DNA of 64,000 nucleotides. Source: Pyrocephalus nanus. Its lineage: Eukaryota; Chordata; Aves; Passeriformes; Tyrannidae. The stretch is taken from positions 1,518,121 to 1,582,120 of the forward strand of contig CM076262.1 in NCBI GenBank assembly GCA_038380795.1, written 5' to 3'. Shown piece by piece: positions 39,985 to 51,642 of the stretch (within the stretch, counting starts at the first letter, position 1; the number at the start of each line of letters is the position of its first letter). The notes beneath the pieces were generated by a model, which saw only the letters and a list, made by a program, of their open reading frames with translations, was not told the DNA's origin and did no database searches. The translations under genes and the position numbers were made by a program.

Positions 39985-42495
39985 TTATTTCTTCTTGATA
40001 GACTCCTTGTTTCTTCCTCCTTCGTGGTATAGCCAATACAAGGAGAACAGGTAGAGTGCAAGACAGACCATCAAATCATAGTGGTAGAGTATTGCAGAAA
40101 ATAGAAGAAAGAAGAAGAAACAGAGTATTTTGAAGGCAATATGTTTTAAACCCGGAGACTCATTAGGCAACTTAAGTGCTTCGCTCTTCTGATTAGAAAT
40201 ATCTGAAGAATCAGAAATGTGCTGGCTTTCTTTCTGTGAGTCATCAAGACTGTTTAGCATTTTCCTGACAGTTAATAAATGGTCAGATTGAGAGTCTCTT
40301 CCTCCGCCTTCTTTGGTAGACTTACTATTTAAAACTTCTGGCCTCCATGACTTCTCTTGTTGGAGCTCTGCTTGATGGAAACACTGACCTGTATTTCTTC
40401 CTCTTCCTTCTCTAGAAATTGCTGTGTCTGAAGTGGAAGGTACTTCTCCTTTTTCAACTTTGGGAGGGAAGTTTTTATTAATACATGGAATTTCATTTGG
40501 TAGATTTAAATTGTACCCTGACTCAGCAGCAATCTTGTCAAAGACTTTGAATTCGAAGTGTCTGTACATGTGCTCCATACCTCCTGCTGCAGTGGACCCT
40601 TCAGAATATGCTACTGAAGAGCTTTTAAAATGGTGACTAGGAATTGTGTTTGTACCAGAAGGTGGCATTTTTGTTTCAGCTTTAGGACATAAATGGGAAA
40701 GCATACCAACATGGCTTTCTTCCCTATAGAGCTCTTCTGCTTCCTTACTGTATAGATGCTTCTGGGTGCTCAGGGGACTTTTAGATACTTCTGAACATAA
40801 TGCCTGCTGCAAATCTTCTTTTTTTCCTGTAGCAGAAGCCTTTACTGCTTCTCCTACGGGTAGAATATTGCCGATGTCTGGTTGTGCTTTGGCACATTTT
40901 TCCCTGCTGTTGCATACAGACTTCATTTCTCCTTGCAGTGTTTCATGAACGCATGCATTATAAATACCTAAAACTGATTCCTTTTCAAATTCAGTGTCAT
41001 ATAATACACCCACTGTGTTGAGTTGACAAAGAGCATAATGTGAACCATCATTTCTCCCTTCATGTGTATCAAACGCTGTTTCCTTTTCCTCTGTGGGCCT
41101 GTCACTTAGTGCAGTCTCTTGAGGTAGCTTAGCAATTACTGCTTTTTCACTGGCAGACATTTTTTCTGGAGCACTTTCTGATGTTGTTTTAATTATATAA
41201 GCTGTACCTGCCTCCACTTCCTCTGTAATATCCTGCTTAGAGAAGGAAGACTTTTCATAACTCTCTGCCTCCTGGCAGGTAAACAACTCCTTTGTGGAAG
41301 CTGTGCTCTGAGGTTCCTTGCTCCTCCTTGCTCCCCACTGAACCTCACTCCCCATTGCTTGCCACCTCTGCTCAGCAGAGTTTGCTTCACTTTCCCTTCC
41401 AGTCAGTCTCTGTTTATTAGTGTTGTCTGGCTTATCTCTGTCATTTAACCTCATGAATCCTCTGTTTTCCTGCATGTCCTCCACTTGCCTTTCATCTCCC
41501 CATGTGGCCCTGGGTGCCTGCTTGTTGTTCTCAGCTGGCAGAGGTGTTGTGTTCAGGGCTTTGGCGTTGCGTTTCCTATGTGACTTGAAAGGCTTGGAAG
41601 TTTCTTCCTCACCGATTAATGCTAAGTCTGCTATTTCAATTACTTTCTTCTCCTTCCCTGAATCAGTGTTAGAGTTCTTTCCCGACATTTCACCAATTCC
41701 TTTTTTTTGCATATATCGTCTTTGTGTGGAATCTATTGAGACATCAGCATGTGCAAAAGGGCCAGCACATGAATCTTCTCTTAAATGTACCTGATCTTTG
41801 CTTTCAATCATCTTGATTTTTCCTTCATATTTGTCAGCATCTGATAACAACGAATCCTGGGTTTGGTGAGACATTTGTGGTGCCTGGTGTTCTGGAGCTG
41901 GATTAGCATTGCTATCCAGCGTCCTTGCTATGCATGCATTTAATTGCATGGATTCATCATGCTCTGGAGAAATGGTTTCTGGTCTTGTTTCACAAGCCCC
42001 TTTTGAGACAGCAGCAGCATCCTCACTGATGAATAACCTCTCCATCATCTTACCTCTGGAGGCACTATCTATTTCACCCTTTGAAATATCTGTGTGGCTC
42101 TCTCCTTGTCTGCTTGAGACAGTGGCCGTAATACCAACAGCCTCATTCTGCTTCATCGCAGGAAAATCTTTTGTGGATGAAAGGATTTCGCTGGTACCAG
42201 TATCTTCCAAAGACCGCTCACCACCATCTACTGAGCCAGCAGTGACTTCCTTCCCTGGTAGCTGATTATTATAATCTGCTACAGAATACTTAAATTTATC
42301 TTTTATTTCTCCTCCTATCACTTTTGAAGTGTTTTCAGATGAGGAACTGATAGGCACAGGGTGCAAGACATTGCTTCTTTCTATACAGGTTAGCTTTTTC
42401 ACCAGTGTTTCAGTTTCACTTGGAAAATTAACTGGTTCTGTGGTGTGTAAGTTCCTTTCATCTCTGGAAGAGGTACCTCTAGCGTGCTGATTTAA
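39985..42495 (-). CDS. PPP1R3A: PPP1R3A terminal coding exon (partial gene)
   Basis: Terminal exon of the muscle glycogen-targeting regulatory subunit of protein phosphatase 1 (GM/RGL). In the family this subunit recruits PP1 to glycogen and the sarcoplasmic reticulum, favouring glycogen synthase dephosphorylation. One uninterrupted frame gives 836 residues then TAA at 39985-39987. The acceptor reads as a pyrimidine-rich tract ending TTGTTTCAG, and the exon opens in phase 0 (LNQHARGTSS). Most of it is hydrophilic, rich in Ser, Glu and Lys, and looks disordered. Around residues 786-823 come two hydrophobic stretches separated by YHYD, then a basic tail ending ESIKKK, which matches the C-terminal membrane anchor of PPP1R3A. 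I recognised the gene from that C-terminus and the exon architecture. Exons 2-4 total 901 residues against about 1,120 for the human protein, leaving room for an N-terminal exon of roughly 220 residues outside the window. Confidence 0.9.
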   Translation of the reverse strand, partial: LNQHARGTSSRDERNLHTTEPVNFPSETETLVKKLTCIERSNVLHPVPISSSSENTSKVIGGEIKDKFKYSVADYNNQLPGKEVTAGSVDGGERSLEDTGTSEILSSTKDFPAMKQNEAVGITATVSSRQGESHTDISKGEIDSASRGKMMERLFISEDAAAVSKGACETRPETISPEHDESMQLNACIARTLDSNANPAPEHQAPQMSHQTQDSLLSDADKYEGKIKMIESKDQVHLREDSCAGPFAHADVSIDSTQRRYMQKKGIGEMSGKNSNTDSGKEKKVIEIADLALIGEEETSKPFKSHRKRNAKALNTTPLPAENNKQAPRATWGDERQVEDMQENRGFMRLNDRDKPDNTNKQRLTGRESEANSAEQRWQAMGSEVQWGARRSKEPQSTASTKELFTCQEAESYEKSSFSKQDITEEVEAGTAYIIKTTSESAPEKMSASEKAVIAKLPQETALSDRPTEEKETAFDTHEGRNDGSHYALCQLNTVGVLYDTEFEKESVLGIYNACVHETLQGEMKSVCNSREKCAKAQPDIGNILPVGEAVKASATGKKEDLQQALCSEVSKSPLSTQKHLYSKEAEELYREESHVGMLSHLCPKAETKMPPSGTNTIPSHHFKSSSVAYSEGSTAAGGMEHMYRHFEFKVFDKIAAESGYNLNLPNEIPCINKNFPPKVEKGEVPSTSDTAISREGRGRNTGQCFHQAELQQEKSWRPEVLNSKSTKEGGGRDSQSDHLLTVRKMLNSLDDSQKESQHISDSSDISNQKSEALKLPNESPGLKHIAFKILCFFFFLLFSAILYHYDLMVCLALYLFSLYWLYHEGGRNKESIKKK
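40027..40140 (-). other. PPP1R3A: C-terminal membrane anchor segment of PPP1R3A
   Basis: Sub-feature of the terminal exon, residues about 786-823 of that exon. A run of Phe, Leu, Ile and Cys is followed by YHYD and a second Leu/Tyr-rich run (MVCLALYLFSLYWLY), then a charged tail of 13 residues. In PPP1R3A the C-terminal hydrophobic region is known to tether the protein to the sarcoplasmic reticulum. Whether both runs cross the membrane or form a single anchor or hairpin cannot be settled from sequence alone. Confidence 0.8.
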
Positions 42496-44723
42496 CTGAA
42501 ACAATAGAATAGAAAAGAATGATCAAAAAATGCTTTGCACAAATATGCCAAATGAAGGAGGGAGGAATTCATTATGGAAAGTTTTGTTTTCAGTAACAAA
42601 GCTTATATGGAAACATGTTCCAAACCATTTGCAAAATTTATATTGGATGTATTTTTTAACATAGGTAATGAGCTTTATGATGATGCTGAAATGAGCAGGA
42701 AATAAAATAGCATTCAGAACCTTCTCACTTTATTCATGAGTTCAGTAAGCTACTAGTGTGTTTTATACAAATTAAATATGAAGATAATATTCCCTTAAAG
42801 GAAAGCTAATTCATTCTCTATACATTTGATTTTGGGTTTGGAGAAAGGAATCCATGGGGCAAGGGGGTAGGATTGGCACTTAAATGAGGGCAGTGATACA
42901 GTACATCAAAGCCCAGTAATGTACCGTATTGTCCAGTAAAACAAAGACACATTTCACACTGACAAACTCTGTAAGGATTATGTGTGCATCATTTCTCTCA
43001 GGGACCATTTTACAGGCTTCAAACCAGACTGTTTTTAGACAATCTGGTAAGACATGAGTTGGAAATGAGATTAGCAAAGTAAAAGGCCAGAAACTAATCA
43101 CTCTCCCTCCTAGCTCCCAAATATCATATTGTATTATTCAGCTATGCTGGCTTGTCACTGCACTCTCTTCTCACTTTAGCACAGTCACACTGATAGCACT
43201 AGCTGATCAATTAGAGGCTAGCTTCTTGGGCACTCCTTTATGCATCTGCACTTGCTGTAGATAACCCCATTACAGTTTCTCTTATTAATATGTTTTCTGC
43301 AAAGCCTCTGCAAACTATTAATAGTAAAACGTCACTCAAAGAAAAGTGAGGGAGCTAATGTCTCTGCAAATTCTGTTTTAATGACCCTCTGCCAACCAGT
43401 GCTCAAGTGTATTTGAGTTCTTCGGTGATGCCAACTGTCAGGATTTAACAGTGAGATGCCTGTGTTTTTTTCCCCTCCTCATAACTGACATTTGCATGAT
43501 CTCAATAATTATATGCAAATCTTACGATTTCCCCTTCTTCTCACATAAGGCTCATGTTACTTGTCAACTGCACAGCTGTCTTGTGAGCCAATGCCTGTGC
43601 GTTTCAAAGATTTGGTTGTATTTCCATCTATTATAAGCCTTCATTGTTTAATTCATTAAAGAGTGCATAGTGGAAATTAACATCTAAATTATAGCTCCCC
43701 CTTCATTTATTGTATGGACAAGTCTGGCAATTGATAAACAAATGGTTATATTTGATCCTCTTTTTTTGTAAAAGGGTGGACTGAGAACGACAAGGGATTT
43801 TAGAGGTCCTCCTTTCTACTTTTCACCATAAAAAATAAAGAGATGCTCACTTTCAGTCAGTGAAAGGTCTCACAATATGCAACAATATTCAACTTTTTTA
43901 TAGTAAAATGCAAAAAAAATTATATTCAAATAAGATAATTTTTTTCTTTATATCAATAAGAAAAAAAAGAATGCTTCTAATCTTCCTCTCCTATCTGATT
44001 CAGCATTCACATTTTCACAGGTGATAGCTATTATAATCTATGATTATGAATCTCTGCATCCAAATGATATGAGCTGAGAACAGACACTGAGAATAATAGA
44101 TTGCTGTATGTGTCTCATTTATTGCCATTTTTTCTTTCATACTGAAAAGTGCAAGGCAAACCACACACACTCATCCACGCACACAAATCCAAATACATTG
44201 AATGTTCACTGAGTGTGAAATTCATTGTAAAAAATCTAATGTCAAATACTGATACATAAAAATCTGCTCATATAAATATATATATATACCTGTTTTGTTC
44301 ATACAGCAGGCTACATAGTTGTCCTTTGAAAAAAACCCTCAAAAGCAAGCAGTAGTATAAGTATAAAAATTTTACCAAATATAAAGCATGTATTTAAGAA
44401 TATTTCCACCCTAGAGACTAGGAGGGGAGATTTTTTAAATGCTACTCTTCTAATTCCTTCAAACTGTCATTTAGAGCCTCTGGTAAAGAAGTAAAAGGGA
44501 GAAGTCATTAATTTAAGACCAGAAAAAGTTGATGCACTATACTGAAATCAAAGCACCTTCTATTGTTGAATCAGTTAGAGATTCAGTGTAAGTACAGACC
44601 AAGGCTTTACATTTGTAAATTAGTACATCAGTCAGCTCTGTTAAAAGGGGGCATTTCACCAGCTTTGAAGCGTAAATGGATTCAAATCATTTAATACTGT
44701 AGATATAATTGTATAACACTTAC
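42496..44723 (-). other. PPP1R3A: PPP1R3A last intron (2,228 bp)
   Basis: GT-AG intron between the 137-nt exon and the terminal exon. It holds no supported gene. It is AT-rich and includes a short (TA)n run at about 44275-44288 and an octamer-type ATGCAAAT near 43512. Short ORFs here lack any recognisable protein. Confidence 0.75.
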
Positions 44724-44860
44724 CAGCAACTCTAATTCTTTTTCATCATCTTTGTGATCACCCTGCTTGTATTCTGCATTTTTCTCTTTTATATTTTCAT
44801 TAGCTCGTTCAGTGTTCTTGTCTTCTGCTTGTGAATAAACAATCTCTGGGATGTTTGTGT
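44724..44860 (-). CDS. PPP1R3A: PPP1R3A internal coding exon (137 nt)
   Basis: Internal exon, third of four if the human arrangement holds. The acceptor on the minus strand is a T-rich tract ending AACTCTTCAG and the donor is CTG|GTAAGT, close to consensus. It begins with two bases completing a split codon, then gives 45 codons starting TNIPEIVYSQAEDK and ending DDEKELELL, and stops on a codon boundary. That phase matches the phase-0 start of the terminal exon at 42495. The peptide is acidic and hydrophilic, like the rest of the linker between the family's glycogen-binding domain and the C-terminal anchor. The exon is too short to show as a long ORF. It was placed by splice sites, phase and position. 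Confidence 0.82.
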
Positions 44861-44969
44861 CTGAAGAGTTAAAAAAAACATACTTGAATAATTTCCACGA
44901 GGTTGGTCGTTACACTATTTTTAATTAACATGTGCAGTAAGGAAGAACTAATTAAACCGGGTGTTGTAC
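44861..44969 (-). other. PPP1R3A: PPP1R3A short intron (109 bp)
   Basis: Very short GT-AG intron between the 59-nt and 137-nt exons, with donor GTACAA, a T-rich tract and acceptor CTTCAG. Phase is maintained across it. If it were retained, translation from the upstream exon would continue in frame through the intron for some 20 codons before a stop at about 44869. Confidence 0.78.
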
Positions 44970-45028
44970 CTGAAGTCCTTGAGTTATTCCATGTGTCATC
45001 ATCAGACGTTGCCAATATTTCTTCCTTT
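44970..45028 (-). CDS. PPP1R3A: PPP1R3A internal coding exon (59 nt)
   Basis: Small internal exon. On the minus strand the acceptor is a T-rich tract ending TTTAGCAG and the donor is TTCAG|GTACAA. Its 59 nt are one base of a split codon, 19 codons (KEEILATSDDDTWNNSRTS) and one base that joins the next exon's AC to make an Asp codon. The phases therefore agree on the 3' side, and the upstream exon must end with two bases of a codon. Only 109 bp separate it from the next exon. The acceptor is a tandem TAGCAG, so a variant three bases longer is possible. The preceding exon, expected to hold the PP1-binding motif and the CBM21 domain, was not found between here and base 64,000. Confidence 0.8.
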
Positions 45029-48000
45029 CTGCTAAACAAAAAGAAACTTCTTGTGTTATTCTGCAAAAATTATGTTCTAATTCTTCTTAGACTCAAATAT
45101 AAAGACTGCTAGTTAATTACACAAAATTTCAAATGCTGTTTGAAATTCTGAAAATAACAGCTATATAAAATGTAGCACTTTTTTGAGTGACCTGATGTTA
45201 AGGCTTGGTCTTAGGAAAGAATTGGGTAAGAAAATGAGAATGTGTTGACCTTCAAATTACATTGCAAAGCTGATGGGTTTTCCCAGGCCTTTTTTGAGAA
45301 AGCAGCACAAAGGTGATTAGATGGGTCAGTGACAGAAGAGTGTAATTTTGGGGTCAGGCAAGGGTCTGGGAGGATATATGTGTTCAAGAGGCCAGGGCTC
45401 TCTCTTGCTTGTGTTTTTCAAATATTTGTGTGTGTACAGAGATGGCTGGAAAAAGACATCTTTGTTACCTGAAATAAATCAAAAGGTTCTCCCTGAATAT
45501 GTACAGTAAAAATCCTGTTGCTAAGCTATGCCCGGCCGGCAGGAACGAGTTCTGCTTCCCTGCAGCAAGTGCAATTTTTCTGTTGCTTTGCTGGCTGTGA
45601 AAACAAAGGCCAGGTCCAACACGAAAAACACCAACAGAGAGATGCTTAGTGCCTGCAGTCCTCATCAATATCAATGCAACGTGATAGCAGTTTGAATTGC
45701 CTGCTTATAGGGATCTAAGCTTTAGTGCAAAAAGGAGAAAAAATATAAAAAGAGTATTACTTATGTAAAATGTAAATTATTATATCACTCCTAATGACTT
45801 CTCCATGAGGAGTGATTTTTTTTTCTGTAGGATTTAATTTATGCAATTTTCAACCAGCCGTCCACCTCAGTTACTGCAAATTACTTTCTAATTTTCAAAT
45901 ATTAATCTTTTCCCCTTCTATTTTCTCCTAGTGTCTTTCATTTGAATTGATATAACATTAACTCTGTCACCTAAATGCTTAATTCAGAAGGAGGATGCTA
46001 AATTTATACTCTGTTAAAAGAACCTAGACTTTGACTGTCACCAACTTTTTAAAATCCACTCTTTATAGAGTTGCCAGACTAAAGCAGACAGAAGCTGTTG
46101 CCAGTCTAGCATCTGATCTCTGACACTGGCCACCATCAGATACTTCAGGGGAAGATGCAAAGTTCTCGTAGGAAAGTACTTGAAGTAATTTGCACTGGCC
46201 TATTAAATTTCCTCTTGGTCATTTTTTGTTAGAAGCTATCCTTGAAGCACTAGATTTAATGCTGTCTCAATGGTTCTTTTTTACGATTAATTGCAATAAT
46301 GCTGAATATTTTTGCAATCTGTATGAATTTCACATCACTCTTGAATCCTGGTATATGCATACCCTCCACATGTTTCTTACTCTCCTACTCACACCATGAT
46401 AAACTTTCCCCTGTCAGCAGTGGCTCTAATCTGAATTTAATCCTGAATTCAGAGCCAGGCCCTTATTTTCAGTAGATCTGTGGGGTTTTTAATGTAAATC
46501 ATTAGTGTTTATTATTTATACATAGGGTTTTGGGGAGAGCTGCTAGTTTGTTTGTTGGGGGATTTTTACTGTTCAAATGTTTGTCTTAGCATTACATCTA
46601 GTTCCCAGTTTTCTTCTGCCCTTTTGCATCTTTTCACTCACCTGTTTCTATAAATCTAGACACTCTGTAGACCAGAGCTCAACCATGAGGCAAATGCATT
46701 AAAATATTTAGGTGCTAATAAGTGTCTGCAAAAGCCCTTAATTAGGGGCCAAGTCGTGTAAAATGCATGAACTGAATCATCACCCCAAAATAATGATCCC
46801 AAAGCCACATGGGCACAGCTGTTGAATGTAGCTGAATTCTTTGAATGTAGCTGTCTACCTGCAGCATTCAGCCATAGGAATGCAACTCTTGGGAAGAAGG
46901 GATGGCATAATTTGCTGCTAGATGAGACTCTCATCTACTTCTTAAAGGAATTGAGGTTTTTCATTCAAGAAACATTCCCAGAAGAAGGGAAGATGTTGAT
47001 GCCTATATCCAGCATAATAGTCTTCAGGCAGCTAGAGTTCACATCCAAGATGAAGTGGCACTTTCAGCTTCTGTCACACCCTCTTGTGATAAAAATGCTG
47101 CACATGCATCCAAAAAATATCCAAATTGCCAGGATAAAGAACATTTGGGGAGACACTGGAAGACAAATTTGCATACTCCTCATGAAATTGGATGTACAAG
47201 CTCTTTAGCTTAATTTTCATTCCCTAAGAAAAGAGAACTTGATTCCGTCCCCTGTTTCTTATGTTCCCTGTTCAGTGAATATTTTTCGTTTTGATAGCAA
47301 ATTTTCAGTGTAAAAATATAGACACAGTTTGAATAAGATGCTGAGGATGAATACCTATTTTCCAAACCTTTAAATGAACAGGTTTAAAGGTGCTTCAAGC
47401 TGGATAATTACAGGTGTGTGCTGGGTTGGTGTTACCTTATCTAGCTTTAATCTCCTATGCATCTGTATTCAGGCAGTCTTGTATATCATGCCTATCATCA
47501 GTGGTGAGGGATTAACACTTCCAAAAGGAGATGTAGTCCCTCTAACATGGGCATCATGAATAAGATGAAGTGACATATCCTTAGAAGGAACTTCTTTGCC
47601 CCTGGACCATAAGGAGAACCTACAGCTTAGGCTGTTATTGAAAGCTGCATGAATCTTACCTTGTAAGTATAAATTTAAACTGTAATGTAGCTATGGAGTT
47701 TTAGTGTCTGGGGTGTAACACTTGATGTATGTGAGACCTGAGCCCCTCAGTTTTAGTTTTGCTGTGACTGGAGTTGAATTTTTCCTTAACTCCCTTCCAG
47801 TAGCATCCATAGCCCTGGTCCATATTTCTTTTCAGAACTGCGACACAGGTAATAAACAGCAACGATTACAGCCTCGCAGCTGGGATCCACACTGCAGGGT
47901 TTGTAACAAAATTTCTTGCATGTTGCACTGAATTTTATAAAGATTTCTGGTTTATAGCCCATTATTTGTGCACACGTGTCCCACAAATACCTGAGTACAG

Positions 48001-49489
48001 GGAATTTCAGCGTAACAGGTATTTTCCTTATTTTACTTCTATATCAGAAATATCCATCCTCATAACATTATTTTACTGGAAAATCTAAAATTGACCTAAA
48101 TTGAGGGTGTTGATACTGCAGTGTTTGAGGATCATAAGGAGAATAAAATAACAGTAATTTAAATCACTTCTTCAATTTAGAAGTGATATGAAGATGTTGA
48201 GACTATGAGTGCATGTAACTACAGAACAGCCTCAAACATATATGTATACCCTAAGGACTGAAATTCTTCCCCAAAGCCAATAAAAATCACCCCCTTTATC
48301 AAACATGGGCAATTAGAAGGTATTCGTCTAGTTAGTTTTTCTCCATATTTCTGTGAAATGTTCTCCTAGCACACTATCAGAATTCCATGAGCAAATTTTT
48401 AAATTAGAATGTTAATTAAGCTTTTGTTTTAGAAATTAATTATCACACTTCGTTGTGAAAGGTGGTCTAAATTTGCCTACATTGTGAGAAACAACAAATT
48501 TGTGTTCTGTTAAAAACCTTTTATTTTTAAGTGATCCAGGCATTCTAACAACAGTTAAGGCAGAAAAAATCCAGAGTGTCAGCTGATGCAATTCTCCTCC
48601 AGCAGAACCTGCAGAATCTCTGTTGCTTTTTCTAATTCAGCTGAATGGGACATATCTTCATCAAGTACACCAGAAACTAAAAAATTAGCTTAAAAAGTGA
48701 ACAACTTATGCTCATATGATTCATTCTTGCTGGAATTATCATTCACTTGGAATGAATTATAAAAATAAATAAGGAATACAAACAGATTATCACTATAATT
48801 TTCCATTCATAAAGAAAAATTATGAAGTTCAGGGCCTAGTTGGTAGGACTGAGAGGATTGAAAATTTGATGGACATTGTGCGAAGGGGTTCAGAAGTCCA
48901 GAAATTACATGGGATTGGCATCCCAGAAAGGAAATGTTAAACTTGAACACTAAAGACATGAAGACTAGATAGACAATGTATATGTGATGAGAAAAAAAAA
49001 AAAATAGCCGATAAACAATATTTCTTTGACTTCACAAAGGATGGGGATAAACTAAGACATGTTAAGGCTTTCTAAATAGCCTCTTTAGGTTAAATAGGGA
49101 TTTTTTTTTAGAAGTGAGGTTTGGTCTAGATTTCAGATTACCTATGTATAACCCCAGAATCAAAAGACTTCTCCTAAAATTTTCTACTACAGTTCTAGTT
49201 GTGGCGTAGAGTCTTATAGGAACAGAGATCTTACAGGACATAACTGATACGAACAGTGATTTAGAAAATTATAATAATTCATCCAATCTGAGAGCAGAAC
49301 TTTTTAAAATATGTTCTAGTTAAGTTAAGAGAAGCAGATGATCTCCAAACCAAATCTGAGAGACCCAAAAGAGGAAAACACACATTGGTTTAAAACCTTT
49401 GCTATTCAAATCTATCAAATTGGTCCTTATACTACTGTAACGGTATTAGAAGAGTAGAAAAAGTGGGAGCTATGTTTAAGGGAAAAAAA

Positions 49490-50800
49490 GAGAAAAAGCG
49501 TGTCAAGGCAACTACAGGCCCAGGTGTCTTCAAAAATTTTTCATAATAGATTCAGAACAAAACTTAAATGAGAGAGGAAATACAGATAAATGGAAAATGG
49601 CATAAAAATGCCAGACTCACCTGATAATATCTGTCTTTGATAAGATTACTACATTTCCCTTGTCTAAAAATCAGTTATCTGGATTTCATTAAAGCATTTG
49701 TTGTGCAGCCACATGGGAAATTTATTAATTAAACAGGAGAAGAGGGATATGAGTATAAGAACTGGGCGGTGGGAGAGGGGCTCTCAGTGCCAAGCAGGGT
49801 CCCACAAGCTGGGCTGTGTGGTGCTGGCAGGCGTCGCTGAGGAATTGGAGAGGACCAGTCATCTAATCAGACTTACTCAGTCATGTTATTACAGACCAAA
49901 GCACAAGAAGTCAAAGTTAAATTAAATCTGTGGCAGATAGGAAGTTGGGAGACATGACCAACACAGAGGAGGATTGAAAGAAATGGGTGGCCTAGAGGAT
50001 CAGGATAATAGATAAGGGATGAAATTCAAAATTATAAAGTGCCAGGTTATACATTTAGGGACTAGACAGATTTTCTGCCACAAAACTATGCCTCAGAAAT
50101 TGGAAGAAACAGATGAACAAGAAAAATCTGAGCAATTTTTTTGTCAGAAAGTATTTCCAGGGCACTGGTGTGAGATGAGCAGGATATCAAGGCAAACCAA
50201 GTTCGATAGTAATGAGTGAGAGAAGGTTTTCCCAGTAATGAAAGATTTGCAGGAAACGTTCATGTTGTGGCATCAGGCATCAATAAGGACTCCTATGGAA
50301 CATTTGTCTACAATGTTCAAGAAAGATTGATTGAAACTGGAATAGGTGCAGAAGAGGAGTACCAGAAGACTTGAAGGATGAAAAAACTATATTAACCAAG
50401 AAGATAAACTGAGTATTTCTATTTTCAGCATAACAAAATAAAGTTTGAGAGGAGAAATTATGCATGTTATTGATACAGCAAAGGAGTAAGTACTCAGAAG
50501 ATAAAAAGATATTAAGCAGTCAGACTATTAATGAATTAGTATAAAAAGCTCACAAAAACATTTTTTATGGAAACTTCAAACAAACTCTGTAAGCATTCGA
50601 AAAGTACATCCTATGATTTTTAAGTGCAAATACCAGACACAAGAAACTGAGAAGGTCTCAGTATGAAAACATGGATATATTTTTGTGAACTGGATTATGC
50701 AACACATTTGCCAAGGCATAAGACTTCATGACCCCATAGTCGAAGATCAGCCCTATTTCAAATGTTCCTGGGCAACTATAATGCCCTGAGAGTTATGCTT
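49490..50800 (+). mobile_element. Ancient CR1/L3-like LINE relic
   Basis: Heavily decayed reverse-transcriptase part of an old CR1-clade LINE. A NYRP-like block near 49510 is followed by motif A, YLDFIKAF, at 49676-49699, then a KLGDM piece near 49942 and MKFKIIKCQVIHLG from 50019. The last two align with KLGG and [14 protein letters not shown] of the younger copy at 57-60 kb, and motif A to MxF is spaced about 343 bp here against about 368 bp there. Further 3' pieces near 50310-50480 resemble the CR1 tail. Many stops and indels are present. It lies in the PPP1R3A intron, antisense to the gene. Boundaries are approximate. Confidence 0.7.
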
Positions 50801-51608
50801 TCAGGACTGCACATTCCACTGTGGAATAGCAGGTGCTTTGGTCTGGTCTGAAATAGGTTTGGGACTATAGCCAAAAGCTACTAACTTTTCCATAATGGCT
50901 GGTGTTATGATAGCTTGTCTTAGTTCTCACACCAATATTTGGCTAAAATTGTGTCTTTATGTTTGGATAGCTCACAGCACTGTTCGTTTTGTTCTGTGTT
51001 ATATCCACTTACACTAGATCTTACTATTTAAATAATGAAATATTTATTCTAAAGAACGCAAGAAAAGGCTAAAATAGTTGAATTACAGAGAAATGAAAAA
51101 GAAAATGTAACTGTAAAGCTCTTGAAATTAATGCAAACTGATCAATTTTATACTATCTCATATTTAAATAAAATGTTGGAATATATTATTTAGTCTGAAA
51201 TTCAGAGAGGTATGAGGGTGTTAAAGTATTCAAAGAATGTATTTCTTAAATATTTAGTTGAAAAAAATATGTAAAAGGAAAAAAGTTTTCAACACAATTT
51301 TATTTAAAAATCCAGACAGTCTCAGAGTCTTGAAGAACTGTTCATGCTTCTGCTTTTTACTGTAGATTAAAAAAAAAAAATTAAAAAAAAATCAAAATTC
51401 TATCCTGCAATTGAGGTGATTTTTTTTTACTAGTACAACTAACATAATTGATATTAAACCTCTTAACAGTTGGCTTACTGGAAAACTACATTTAAAATAT
51501 TGCTCTATTTATACTGGTCCTAAAATAACCATTTGACAGGAGAGAAAATATTAACAAAACCAGTTCATGGGGAGATGGAAATGCCAGCAGGGAAAAGAAA
51601 ATGGTAAT

Positions 51609-51611
<3 letters not shown>

Positions 51612-51642
<31 letters not shown>

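Noticed and set aside
41420..42265. Plus-strand frames of 118-124 residues within 41420-42265
   Set aside because: They are the antisense shadow of the long PPP1R3A terminal exon. The Ser/Cys/Phe-rich composition is the complement of its Glu/Lys/Ser-rich coding strand.
45465..45674. Minus-strand frame considered as PPP1R3A exon 1
   Set aside because: It lacks any PP1-docking or CBM21-like pattern, and its length is far short of the roughly 220 residues required.
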